Assembly (NCBI GenBank): GCA_016218715.1
Contig: JACRDG010000048.1
Coordinates: 310,001 to 374,000, forward strand
Direction: 5' to 3'
DNA from: Desulfomonile tiedjei
Lineage (GTDB): Bacteria; Desulfobacterota; Desulfomonilia; Desulfomonilales; Desulfomonilaceae
Length of the DNA stretch: 64,000 nt
The notes under the pieces were generated by a model. The model was not told where the DNA came from. It ran no database searches and saw only the letters and a program-made list of their open reading frames with translations. The stretch's first letter is position 1, and each line of letters begins with the position of its first letter. The position numbers and the translations under genes are program-made. Shown here one piece after another: positions 7,535 through 15,487 of the stretch.

Positions 7535-8833
7535 ATGCTTATTGTCAATTATGTGGCCGTCGCATTCGTGGCCGTTTATCTGGCCGAGCTGGGATTCTTT
7601 CTCTGGATGGAGCGGCTCAACAGGAAGCACCTGGAGGCTGCCGGCGACAATCTACCGCGCTGCTTCGAGGGGGTCATCGATCGGGAGACGCTGGTGCGCA
7701 GTAACGCGTACACACTGGCAAGGAGCAGGCTCGCGACCGCGCACAAGACGGTGAGTGACCTAATCCTGCTGGCCCTTATCCTTTCCGGCGCGGTGGTGGG
7801 CCTGGACCGAGTCTCCGGGCACCTGGGCCTCGGGGATCCGTGGAGCGGTCTGGCCTTCTTTCTTCTGCTTGCCGCGATTTTCTGGGTGCTGGATCTGCCT
7901 TGGGATTATTACAGCACGTTCGTCCTCGAAGAACGGTTCGGGTTCAACAAGTCCGATCTCAAAACATGGCTGACGGATAAGGCGAAAGGAGCCGCCATTT
8001 CCGCGGTGCTCCTGGCGGTCCTAATCCTGCCCGTACTGTGGATGGTGAAGGCTTTTCCTCAGTACTGGTGGCTGTGCGCGTTCGCGGTGGTATCGCTGGT
8101 GCAATTGGCGCTCGTGGTGCTCTACCCGATCCTCATAGCGCCTCTATTCAACAAATTCGCGCCGCTCCAGGATGCCGCGCTGGCAGAGAAGGTCGAGGCG
8201 CTGATCAGAAGTGTGGGACTGAGAGCGCAAGGTGTCTTCCAGATGGACGCGGGTCGGCGCAGCGGGCATTCAAACGCCTACTTCACCGGCATTGGGCGTA
8301 CCAAGCGAGTGGTGCTCTTCGACACGCTGCTGAAGACCCATACCCATGAAGAAATTCTCGGCGTGCTGGCTCACGAATTGGGCCACTTCAAGCTCAAGCA
8401 CGTCGTAAAGTCGTTTCTCTTGAGCCAGGCGGTCCTATTCGTAGGATTGTACTTGACTTATCTCGTAATGAACTGGAACCTATTCCCGGAGACCTTTGGG
8501 TTCGATCCCGCGCGGTTCCCTGTCAGTCTCTTCTTTATCGGCGTCTTCGGGCAGCGGGTGGGCTTTGTGTTCAAACCGCTCTTTGCCGGCCTGTCGAGGC
8601 GCTTCGAGACGGAAGCGGATGTCTTTGCCATGAGGCTCCAAAACAATCCAGGGCCTCTCGTGGCCGCGCTGAAGAGACTCGTGGCCGAGAATCTGGCCAA
8701 CCTGAATCCACATCCGCTTTACGTATGGTTCAATTATTCCCATCCGCCGGTCCATGAACGGATTCACCATCTGGAGGTCGAGGCGGAAGGGCTCTCCGGA
8801 CTAGGAAAGAGACAGAGTGGAGCGTATGCGTGA
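7535..8833 (+). CDS. M48-family membrane metalloprotease (Ste24/CAAX prenyl protease 1-like)
   Basis: This 432-residue integral membrane protein has seven or so hydrophobic helices, zinc motif HELGH (280-284), a downstream Glu ligand in FETEADVFA, and the Ste24-specific SGHSNAYFTGIG and DLPWDYYSTFVLEERFGFNK stretches. Bacterial Ste24 homologues degrade membrane-associated or misfolded proteins. I took the ATG at 7535, where GGGGTGGG lies upstream and the first membrane helix starts; the frame extends further upstream without a good ribosome site. It is divergent from the cyclase gene. Family assignment is firm, substrate unknown. Confidence 0.93.
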   Translation: MLIVNYVAVAFVAVYLAELGFFLWMERLNRKHLEAAGDNLPRCFEGVIDRETLVRSNAYTLARSRLATAHKTVSDLILLALILSGAVVGLDRVSGHLGLGDPWSGLAFFLLLAAIFWVLDLPWDYYSTFVLEERFGFNKSDLKTWLTDKAKGAAISAVLLAVLILPVLWMVKAFPQYWWLCAFAVVSLVQLALVVLYPILIAPLFNKFAPLQDAALAEKVEALIRSVGLRAQGVFQMDAGRRSGHSNAYFTGIGRTKRVVLFDTLLKTHTHEEILGVLAHELGHFKLKHVVKSFLLSQAVLFVGLYLTYLVMNWNLFPETFGFDPARFPVSLFFIGVFGQRVGFVFKPLFAGLSRRFETEADVFAMRLQNNPGPLVAALKRLVAENLANLNPHPLYVWFNYSHPPVHERIHHLEVEAEGLSGLGKRQSGAYA

Positions 8834-8944
8834 GGGGCGTCCTCCTTTGCGGAGTTTTGCGTGCGCGCCATAGGTTTGCCCTGGCGTCCGGCGCCACAGG
8901 GTGTCTCCAACCTACTGATATCGATAAATAATGGGAGGATGGAT

Positions 8945-9454
8945 ATGGCAAACAAAGAGACCCTCATCAAGATTTTCGAGTATGCGCTGAGCCAGGAAAA
9001 GACCGGCCTGCTCTTCTTCCGCCAGTCCCTGGAACGGCTGGGAATTGGGGCCGCGGTCAGCGCGTTCAAGCGCCTGATTCAGGAAGAAGAGGGGCACATC
9101 ACCTTCATATCCGGAATCTTGAAGACTCTCCAGGAGGGTAATGAAATAGAAATAGATCAGCTCAAAGAAGTGACCATCGAGCCGACCAATTACTTCGACG
9201 AGCGAGCGAAATCGGAATTCCTCGAGCAATGTATCCAGGGGTCGATGATTCCCGACGTGACCGTCTTCAGTACGGCCTGGCTGATCGAAAAGGATCTGAG
9301 TGAGTTTTACGCCAACATGGCCGAGAAGACCGATGGCAAGGCCCGCGATGCGCTCGCCATGCTGGCAGCCTGGGAAAAGGAACATGAGAGGTTCTTCCGG
9401 GAATACCGCGACCAATTGTCCAAAGTCTACGCGGAGATGCCTTGGGGGGGGTGA
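8945..9454 (+). CDS. Ferritin-like/rubrerythrin-superfamily protein
   Basis: This 169-residue four-helix protein has Glu/His pairs in the positions of a ferritin-like di-iron site: EEEGHITF (helix 2) and EKEHERFF (helix 4), with further acidic residues in helices 1 and 3. There is no C-terminal rubredoxin domain. GGGAGG lies 6 bases before the ATG at 8945; an ATG directly after GGGAGG is too close to serve. Members act in peroxide or oxygen protection and iron storage in anaerobes. It sits between a protease and a SagB-type flavoprotein without an obvious operon. Confidence 0.85.
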   Translation: MANKETLIKIFEYALSQEKTGLLFFRQSLERLGIGAAVSAFKRLIQEEEGHITFISGILKTLQEGNEIEIDQLKEVTIEPTNYFDERAKSEFLEQCIQGSMIPDVTVFSTAWLIEKDLSEFYANMAEKTDGKARDALAMLAAWEKEHERFFREYRDQLSKVYAEMPWGG

Positions 9455-9590
9455 TAACCAGCCGTAATCACAGCATCCCGTCGGTCATTCATACGCTCAT
9501 GGGTTGATGTCGGAACCGGCCGCGCAAAAGTGCCCCACCCCGCCTCGGATAGAGCCCTCACTCCGGGCGGTTCCTACGAGGAGAACGGCC

Positions 9591-11108
9591 ATGAAGCTCA
9601 CCGCTAAGGAGTACCATCTTCGAACGAGTTACGATCGGCGGCTCATGTCAGGGCATGTCCTGGATTGGGCCAGCCAGCCGAAGGTATTCAAGACCTATCC
9701 GGGTTTGAAGACGGTCCCGCTCCCGCCGGTGACCGAGTGGGGGAAAGCGCCCCTTTCCCAGGTACTTCAGGAACCTATTCCCGCGAGGCCTGAAACGGAA
9801 ATCGACAGGGAGCGGTTAGCCCGCATCCTGCGTCTGGCCGAGGCGCTCACCGCGAAAAGCAGGATCGGCGGAGCGGACTTCTATTTTCGGAGCGTCGCTT
9901 CCGCAGGTGCGCTCTATCCCTTCGAGCTGTACGTGGGCACATCCAATGTGCCCGAGCTCGAGGACGCACTGTACCATTACACGCTGAGCCTCGACGCACT
10001 GACGGTACTCAGGCAGGGAAACATTCTCGCAGACCTGGCTCAGGGGATCGACCTGGACATGACCGCGCCGCCTGTCCTCGTCTTCTTCCTGACGTCTATC
10101 TTCTTTCGGAGTTCCTGGAAGTATCGGGAGCGCTCGTACCGGTACGACCTGCTCGACACCGGGCATCTGGCTGAAGGGCTGGCACTGGCGTTGAAGGAAT
10201 CAGGCACACCGTTCCGCCTCCAGTACGACTTCGACGACCGCAAGGTGAACGAGTTGCTCGGCCTGGATGAAATCCGGGAGGTTTGTCTCGCGGTAGCGTT
10301 CGCGTTTGGCAATAACAGCCCTTCTTCCGCTGACGCCCTTCACCTTGGTGAGCCAGCAGAAGGTCTGTCTGCTTCAAGCCGCGTGGCAGCCCGTGAAATC
10401 GACCATCCCACGGTCAGAGAGATCCATGCCGCATCTTCGGCCCTGACACCATCGGCACCATCCTTGCCCGACATGATGGATAACCTTGTTCCCGAGCGTG
10501 GTGAAGCGCGAACAATCGCCCCGCCCGCACGATGGCCGGAGGAGATGAGTTATGTTGAGGCCGTCTCGAGAAGGCGCTCGATGCGAAACTTCATGAGCAG
10601 GGAGCTTGACGCGGATCGTTTCGCCGCGCTGGTACGGATGCTTTGTGCGGGGCCGACGGACGCGGCCAACGCTCAACCGCTGGCCGGCACCACGATCGCC
10701 GTGGGGATACTGGTCGGCAATGTGGAAGGGGTGGACCCCGGCTTCTACCTCATCGATCCGGAGCTGTGCGCAATTCACCTCGTCCGTGGATCCTCGTTGA
10801 CCGGCGAGATGGCGCGCGTCTGTCTGGAACAGGAGTGGCTGCGCAACAGTGCCGTAGAATTCCTGTTCTTGAGCAATCTGGGGCTCCTGGATCGAGTCTG
10901 GGGGCCGAGGGGGTACCGGCATGCCTTGCTCAGCGCGGGTCGCCTGGGTCAGAGAATCTATCTGGCAGCCACGTCCATGCGCCTGGGGTGTTGCGGAATC
11001 GGGGCGTACTACGACAACGAAGCGGCCGCGTTACTGCGCCTCACTGAAGAGGCCAGACTTCTGTACCTGGTCGCGGTCGGCCCGGTGAGGAAGTGGACCG
11101 GAGCCTGA
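9591..11108 (+). CDS. SagB/ThcOx-type dehydrogenase with two nitroreductase-like halves
   Basis: The 505-residue protein has two nitroreductase-fold segments. The first (about 60-260) is typical SagB-type (YHLRTSYDR, SVASAGALYPFELYV, LAEGLALAL, EIREVCLAVAFG). The second (about 320-500) starts YVEAVSRRRSMRNF and has CGIGAYYDNEA. FMN-dependent SagB enzymes oxidise azolines in thiazole/oxazole peptides, but many stand-alone versions exist in bacteria without a peptide cluster. GAGGAG stands 7 bases before the ATG at 9591. No YcaO (SagD), SagC or precursor peptide was found nearby, so azole formation is not supported here. Confidence 0.88.
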   Translation: MKLTAKEYHLRTSYDRRLMSGHVLDWASQPKVFKTYPGLKTVPLPPVTEWGKAPLSQVLQEPIPARPETEIDRERLARILRLAEALTAKSRIGGADFYFRSVASAGALYPFELYVGTSNVPELEDALYHYTLSLDALTVLRQGNILADLAQGIDLDMTAPPVLVFFLTSIFFRSSWKYRERSYRYDLLDTGHLAEGLALALKESGTPFRLQYDFDDRKVNELLGLDEIREVCLAVAFAFGNNSPSSADALHLGEPAEGLSASSRVAAREIDHPTVREIHAASSALTPSAPSLPDMMDNLVPERGEARTIAPPARWPEEMSYVEAVSRRRSMRNFMSRELDADRFAALVRMLCAGPTDAANAQPLAGTTIAVGILVGNVEGVDPGFYLIDPELCAIHLVRGSSLTGEMARVCLEQEWLRNSAVEFLFLSNLGLLDRVWGPRGYRHALLSAGRLGQRIYLAATSMRLGCCGIGAYYDNEAAALLRLTEEARLLYLVAVGPVRKWTGA

Positions 11109-11220
11109 GTTCTCTTTTGCATAAATCCGGTGGCATATTCGCTGAGCCTTCGTACGGTGCGGTTAGAACACCAATGACGCGCTCGTCGGCACCCTGCATG
11201 GGCAGCTCAGTTTGCCCGCA

Positions 11221-11310
11221 ACGCGGTCTCTCCCTTGGGGTCCCTGCTCTTGGCTGTTCAATGGGGCCGGCATCTTGCCGGTCACCTCTTAATTGACAGG
11301 CAAGATGAGA
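11221..11310 (+). repeat. Composite intergenic repeat, family A copy 3
   Basis: CGGTCTCTCCCTTGGGGTCCCTGC, then GGCTGTTCAATGGGG, hairpin CCGGCATCTTGCCGG and GACAGGCAAGATGAG. The second hairpin is decayed. A CATAAATCCGG fragment at 11120 may be the displaced family C module. It begins the repeat-rich gap that follows the SagB-like gene. Confidence 0.75.
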
Positions 11311-11373
11311 CTGTCTCACGAGTCGCGGCGCAAAGAACATCGTAGAACGACTTGGTCTGGACTTGGTTGCGGA

Positions 11374-11476
11374 ACCTCACCCCAACCCTCCCAAAGGGAG
11401 AGACAAATCACCGGCAGGATGCCGGCGCCACTGGGAGTCCCAGTCTCCCTCCGGGAGAGGGACGGCGTGAGGGTGG
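11374..11476. repeat. Palindromic repeat family E, copy 1, carrying a family A core
   Basis: CCTCACCCCAACCCTCCC at one end and GGAGAGGGACGGCGTGAGGG at the other are inverted, with CACCGGCAGGATGCCGGCGCC in the middle. The reverse complement aligns with 30548-30640, including the position of the CCGGC hairpin. It is a non-coding dispersed element. Confidence 0.7.
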
Positions 11477-11759
11477 AAATCGTGGGACGATTGCCGTCAA
11501 GGCTGTGATTTTGAGACCCTTGCAGGAACCCTGGGCCAGGCATCGTAAAGACTGGTTGCCAAAATTGCTGAACCGTTCCCTCCTGCCTCATTCAAGGGGC
11601 TTGTGGTCTGTTCGATCGAGTTGTACCATTGCCCTGTCACCCGAGGTGTCTTGACGCCGGCCTCACCCCTCTTCCCGGAGAGGGGAGCGGCAAATGTGAC
11701 GGTCGGTCTCAGTAACCGCTTGGGTGTGAAATTACAGAATCCACATCGGAGTCCGTCTC
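11477..11759. other. Intergenic remainder before the TPR gene
   Basis: No supported gene. A partial family E-like palindrome (CCTCACCCCTCTTCCCGGAGAGGGGAG) lies near 11660-11690. No strong promoter is evident for the gene starting at 11760. Confidence 0.4.
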
Positions 11760-12356
11760 GTGAAACAATCGCTCTTTTCCTGGCTGGCTGTATTTGTCGC
11801 AGGCTTTGTGGCGGGGGTCGCATTCTCCGCCTGGAAGTTGGACCGGACCGCGGTCTCCGTCCCGGCTCCCACGGCACAGGTCGCCGATCGAAACCCCTCC
11901 GCCGAGGCGCTCGCCCGCCTTGCGGGCCTTGAGAAGATGACCGCCGCCAACCCGGATAACGTGCAGGCCCTGGTTGAACTGGGGAACACGTATTTCGATC
12001 TCGACAAGCACCAGAAGGCGGTCGAAGCCTATGAGAAAGCCATAAAGCTCGACCCGAAAAATCCCGACGTCATCACCGACATGGGGATCAGTCTCCGGCG
12101 GCTCGGAAGGTTCCAGGAGTCTGCCGCAGCATTCCAGAAGGCAGCGGAGGTCGATCCCAACCACGCATTGGCGCTCTTCAACCTGGGGATTGTGTTGCGG
12201 GATGACCTCAAAGACGATCGGGGAGCGCTCAAAGCATGGGAGGCTTTCCTGCAGAAAGCCGGCGAAACACCCCATGCCGTTATGGTGAAACCGTGGGTCG
12301 CCCAGCTCAAAAAGAAGATCGGCACCGCCGGGACGGAGAGCAGCGATAAGAACTAG
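11760..12356 (+). CDS. Membrane-anchored TPR protein
   Basis: This 198-residue protein has a single N-terminal hydrophobic anchor (LFSWLAVFVAGFVAGVAF, residues 5-22) and then three to four tetratricopeptide repeats (NPDNVQALVELGNTYFDL and so on, about 60-165). It therefore resembles CcmG/NrfG-like or other envelope TPR adaptors. It starts with GTG at 11760, with GGAG 8 bases upstream. TPRs mediate protein-protein contacts; the partner is unknown. A family B hairpin repeat follows between it and the convergent DUF3786 gene and could terminate both. Confidence 0.88.
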   Translation: MKQSLFSWLAVFVAGFVAGVAFSAWKLDRTAVSVPAPTAQVADRNPSAEALARLAGLEKMTAANPDNVQALVELGNTYFDLDKHQKAVEAYEKAIKLDPKNPDVITDMGISLRRLGRFQESAAAFQKAAEVDPNHALALFNLGIVLRDDLKDDRGALKAWEAFLQKAGETPHAVMVKPWVAQLKKKIGTAGTESSDKN

Positions 12357-12385
12357 TTTCGAGGAGCTGATTTTCCTTTGCTTCC

Positions 12386-12465
12386 CGAGAAGCAATCTGG
12401 GGGGAACCTCTTCCTGCAAGGAAGTTCCCCCCAAAGTTACTCTTGGGATTGCTCCTTGGTATCAG
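12386..12465. repeat. Family B stop-codon repeat, copy 1
   Basis: GGGGGGAACCTCTTCC and GGAAGTTCCCCCC form a strong hairpin at 12399-12432. It is followed by GTTACTCTTGGGATTGC and the conserved terminus GGTATCAG (12458-12465). The TGA of the minus-strand DUF3786 gene (12462-12464) is inside that terminus. The stem lies between two convergent genes and is likely to act as a terminator. Confidence 0.85.
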
Positions 12466-13139
12466 GTCAATTGGTCTTCGATGAGGCGGTACAGGAGAAA
12501 CTCGGTAAGGGCCACCAGCCCGTGAGTCGGCATGTAGTTGCTTGCGGAGATGTCGTACAGGATCTTGCTGAACGGAGCGAACTCCTCGTCACCAAACCAG
12601 TGAACGAATGCCACCGGGAGTCTCGGAAAGAATTTGAAGCCGTACGCGGCGTCACCGAGGTCCAGCGGTTTCCCTCCCCATCGAAACACCCGTAAGAGCT
12701 GTTCCTCCCGGCTCAACTTGAAGAAGCGATTCAGTATTTCCGCAGTAGATCGTGCGAAATGCGCGCCGAGCACCGCACCGTGTTGAAGGGACCGGCAATC
12801 TATCCACGTGCCCATGACCCTGACAGCGGTCCCGACGTTCTCGGCCGCGGCCAAGAGATGCTGGAGCAAGAGCACCTTGATCGGGAGGGTGTCGATCTCC
12901 GGATGGCCGCCCCGCACCCGATACGGGAGAAGATCCAGAACCAGCCAACTGTGCAGGAAAGCCACCTGCACCCGCGGGACGCCATCCCCCTTGTATATCC
13001 CGTCCGCAGCTTCCGCGAGGGTAAGCGGATCGACCCTCTTGACAGCCTGCAGGAGCTGGGCATACGACTTCTCGATTTCGTCCGCGTTCTTTCCGGTTCG
13101 GGCTCGCTCGTCCCACATGGTGTGCTCGTCTGGGGCCAT
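12462..13139 (-). CDS. DUF3786-family protein
   Basis: A soluble protein of 225 residues. The C-terminal half shows the DUF3786 pattern: GGKPLDLGDAAYGFKFFPRLP, then VHWFGDEEFAPFSKILYDIS. DUF3786 proteins are found mainly in anaerobes (sulfate reducers, acetogens, methanogens), often near corrinoid or Fe-S protein genes. Their function is unknown. I chose the ATG at 13139 because GGAG precedes it by 7 bases; the frame runs upstream to 13241. Its stop codon is provided by the family B repeat. Confidence 0.85.
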   Translation of the reverse strand: MAPDEHTMWDERARTGKNADEIEKSYAQLLQAVKRVDPLTLAEAADGIYKGDGVPRVQVAFLHSWLVLDLLPYRVRGGHPEIDTLPIKVLLLQHLLAAAENVGTAVRVMGTWIDCRSLQHGAVLGAHFARSTAEILNRFFKLSREEQLLRVFRWGGKPLDLGDAAYGFKFFPRLPVAFVHWFGDEEFAPFSKILYDISASNYMPTHGLVALTEFLLYRLIEDQLT

Positions 13140-13733
13140 GATGATTCTCCGTGATGGTGTCTCAAGGAACCGATGATGCTCGACCCACCCTCCGCCGCAT
13201 CGCCGTGAGCCCATTATGAACGGACACCGCCAGCCGCGCAACCGATGATCTCAAATCGGCCCGAGAAACAGAGCCGCTGAACGCACAAAGCAACGACGTG
13301 ATACCGATCTTTGGCTCGCCGGGAGGCATTCGGCCGGTGAAGCGCGCTGGAGAGAATGGAGAAACGTACTGATTTTTTCACAGAGAATCGCCGGTTGCGG
13401 GCGGCATTGCGCGATGTGAGACAATATTTATATCGAGATATAAGTTAATTGGAGCAGAAATATCAAGTAATATGCACGTAACCCATCAACCATACACACG
13501 ATTGACAGATTAACCACCTTATGATATTATCCTTTCATTCAACGCCCTATATGACTGGATGTCCCGTCAAGTCTCTCCTTTCAAGGAAAGATCTATGTCT
13601 TCGATGCAATATGGAGGAATAGCACGCCAATACAGATGGTCATGAGTGCAGCGACCTGCGGCCGAGGCCCTCTGCACGGGGCGACTTTCATGCCTTTTTT
13701 ATGTGAAGTATCTATTTTCATTGAGGAATGGGT
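13140..13733. other. A+T-rich intergenic region and long 5' leader
   Basis: Nearly 600 bases without a coding frame I can support. The stretch 13410-13540 is markedly A+T-rich compared with the rest of the window and ends in a near-consensus promoter at 13502-13530. About 195 bases of transcribed leader would then precede the gene at 13734. I recognise no riboswitch in the leader. Family A-E repeats are absent. Confidence 0.55.
13502..13530 (+). promoter_or_regulatory. Strong sigma-70-type promoter for the outer-membrane protein gene
   Basis: TTGACA (13502-13507), a 17-base spacer and TATTAT (13525-13530): a consensus -35 and a five-of-six -10 at ideal spacing, in an A+T-rich background. Transcription would begin near 13537 and leave a leader of about 195 bases. 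Confidence 0.75.
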
Positions 13734-14744
13734 ATGGTTATACACAAAGTGGTTGCGGCCGTCGTGGCCGCGCTTGCTCTCTTAATGGTTCCTTGCGAGG
13801 CTAAAAGTCAACTGATCTCTGAACCCTTCGGTCTTTTCGACGCCCTGTTCTCGTCCGCAGTCCTGCCGGCACGCGAGGGCTATTACTACGCTCCGGGGAT
13901 CAGGAAATTCTTCAACAGCTTTACGTCGTACCAGTTTCCCAACCCGTTTTCGCCTGGACAGGACCCTTTGAGCCGGCTGGAGTTTCCGATCGATCAGTGG
14001 TTCGCGGGTTTGCAGGCTGGATGCGAGAGCCGTTACTGGGCCCTGGACGGGCAAGTTTGGGTCAACGCCACCCGCGAGAGCGCCAAACGCATGCAGGACA
14101 GCGACTGGGACGACGAAACCCTCCCCTTTCAGAAGACCATTTTCAGTGAGTCGCACTGTCGACTCAATAGGGGTCTGTTGGGAGATATCAAAGTGGCATT
14201 TGCGACCCCTTTGGACGGAATAATCAATTTTGGCAACCTTTGGCCCGTGGTGGGATATCGGTACCAACAATTCTATTTCACCACTCACGACGGGGAGCAA
14301 ACTGAGCTTGGAGGATCGAGCGGCTCGCTTGAAGGCGACGGCATCGATTTCGAGCAGACCTTTCATCAGCTCTACCTGGGAGCGCGAGCCAAATGCAGCC
14401 TCGATTCATTGTTAAGTGCGTGGCTCCCTGCAGAGGCGACGCTTGAAGCGCAGTTCGACTATGCTCTCGTCCGTGGGAAGAACGAGGACCTGCACCTCCT
14501 GCGCGAGGGGGACCGCCTCACCACGGAAAGGACCTCCGGCCACTGTTGGCACGGCTCCGCAGCTCTGGTGATCGCCGCGCCCAACAACATGCTGGCTCGC
14601 ATCGAGGCGGATTTCAAACGCTCCATGACCAATGGAGCTCACCAGTTGACCAACAGCGTATTCGATATCGACTTCTCCTTTTCTGGCTCGCGGGTCTGGT
14701 CGGATCAGCTCTCGCTGTGGCTCGCGCTCCAGCTAACGCTGTAG
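13734..14744 (+). CDS. Probable outer-membrane beta-barrel protein (omptin-like fold)
   Basis: The 336-residue protein starts with a signal peptide (VVAAVVAALALLMVPCEAKS). The rest consists of alternating amphipathic strands rich in aromatic residues, for example VVGYRYQQFYFTTHDG, and ends SLWLALQLTL, as barrels do. The pattern resembles omptin-type or Protochlamydia-type barrels, but I do not see a complete omptin catalytic set and would not call it a protease. TGAGGA lies 6 bases before the ATG at 13734; the earlier in-frame ATG at 13728 is too close to it. It has its own promoter and terminator, hence a single-gene transcript. Confidence 0.7.
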   Translation: MVIHKVVAAVVAALALLMVPCEAKSQLISEPFGLFDALFSSAVLPAREGYYYAPGIRKFFNSFTSYQFPNPFSPGQDPLSRLEFPIDQWFAGLQAGCESRYWALDGQVWVNATRESAKRMQDSDWDDETLPFQKTIFSESHCRLNRGLLGDIKVAFATPLDGIINFGNLWPVVGYRYQQFYFTTHDGEQTELGGSSGSLEGDGIDFEQTFHQLYLGARAKCSLDSLLSAWLPAEATLEAQFDYALVRGKNEDLHLLREGDRLTTERTSGHCWHGSAALVIAAPNNMLARIEADFKRSMTNGAHQLTNSVFDIDFSFSGSRVWSDQLSLWLALQLTL

Positions 14745-14814
14745 GAGGCGTTTCCCACTTTATTGCAATGGAAGGTCCGGACGCGCGTGATCATGCGCCG
14801 AAAGACCGGTTAAC

Positions 14815-14841
14815 AGCAACTCTCTCGGGTTGCTTTTTTTT
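14815..14841 (+). terminator. Rho-independent terminator
   Basis: AGCAAC (14815-14820) and GTTGCT (14829-14834) form a stem with an 8-base loop, followed directly by a run of T to 14841. It lies about 70 bases after the barrel gene and fits as its terminator. Confidence 0.8.
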
Positions 14842-15028
14842 GCCTCACAGCAGGCATCAAAAGCAAAGTCCGATTGGATAGCCGCCGATCCGGAGCGCTC
14901 CTTCAACTTCGGAACATGGCAAGCGGCTAAACCTTCGTTCGGCAGCCCCCAAACTCGGAGGGGTAAATCGGTCGGTAATTCTGGCAACTCCCATATCGGC
15001 ACTATTGAACAATACGGTGGCGTGTTCG

Positions 15029-15080
15029 CGGAAGCCTGAGTAGGGTGTGGCGAGCGAAGCGAACGGTACCGTTCGCGGTA
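15029..15080. repeat. Repeat family D, copy 1
   Basis: GAAGCCTGAGTAGGGTGTGG, CGAGCGAAGCGAACGGTACC, GTTCG. A second copy, with the same order of words, is at 36998-37052. It is non-coding and lies in the 14842-15487 gap, which holds no supported gene. Confidence 0.65.
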
Positions 15081-15165
15081 TTCCCGGCAGGTACCTCAGC
15101 CAAAATGACAACGAGCGGTGCGGTTCACATTTCACTTCCGTGCTCACCGGCACCCTATGATTGCG

Positions 15166-15255
15166 GCCCAGCTTACCTGCAAATACGGTGTCTCCATCGG
15201 GGTCCACGCTCTTGGCTGTTCAGTGGGGCCGGCATCGTGGCGGTCACTCTTTAAG
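15166..15255 (+). repeat. Composite intergenic repeat, family A/C copy 4
   Basis: GCAAATACGGTGTCTCC, GGGGTCCACGCTCTTGGCTG, TTCAGTGGGGCCGGCATC and GTGGCGGTCACTC: the family A word order, with a mutated hairpin (CCGGCATCGTGGCGG). The remaining bases to 15487 show no further recognised feature. Confidence 0.75.
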
Positions 15256-15487
15256 AATCCGTCCACTCCATCGCCGGTATTCCGGTGGCGGGACCTTGCA
15301 TGGTTGCCACTGCTCGCTTGTCTGAAGCACTGCTGGGCAAGCGAGCAGCGGCACGCAATCCATGGTACCCCGAGGCCAAAAATAGGCCACGGCAAAAGGC
15401 AGGGCCTTTGGCAACTGCTATGAGCGTTCCGGGAACCGAGAATGGTGGGCAGGTAATGTGCTTACACGATGGAGAGCAGGGTGAGAA

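Noticed and set aside
9591-11108. SagB-like protein as sign of a peptide-azole biosynthetic cluster
   Set aside because: No YcaO, SagC-like E1 protein, precursor peptide or exporter lies nearby.
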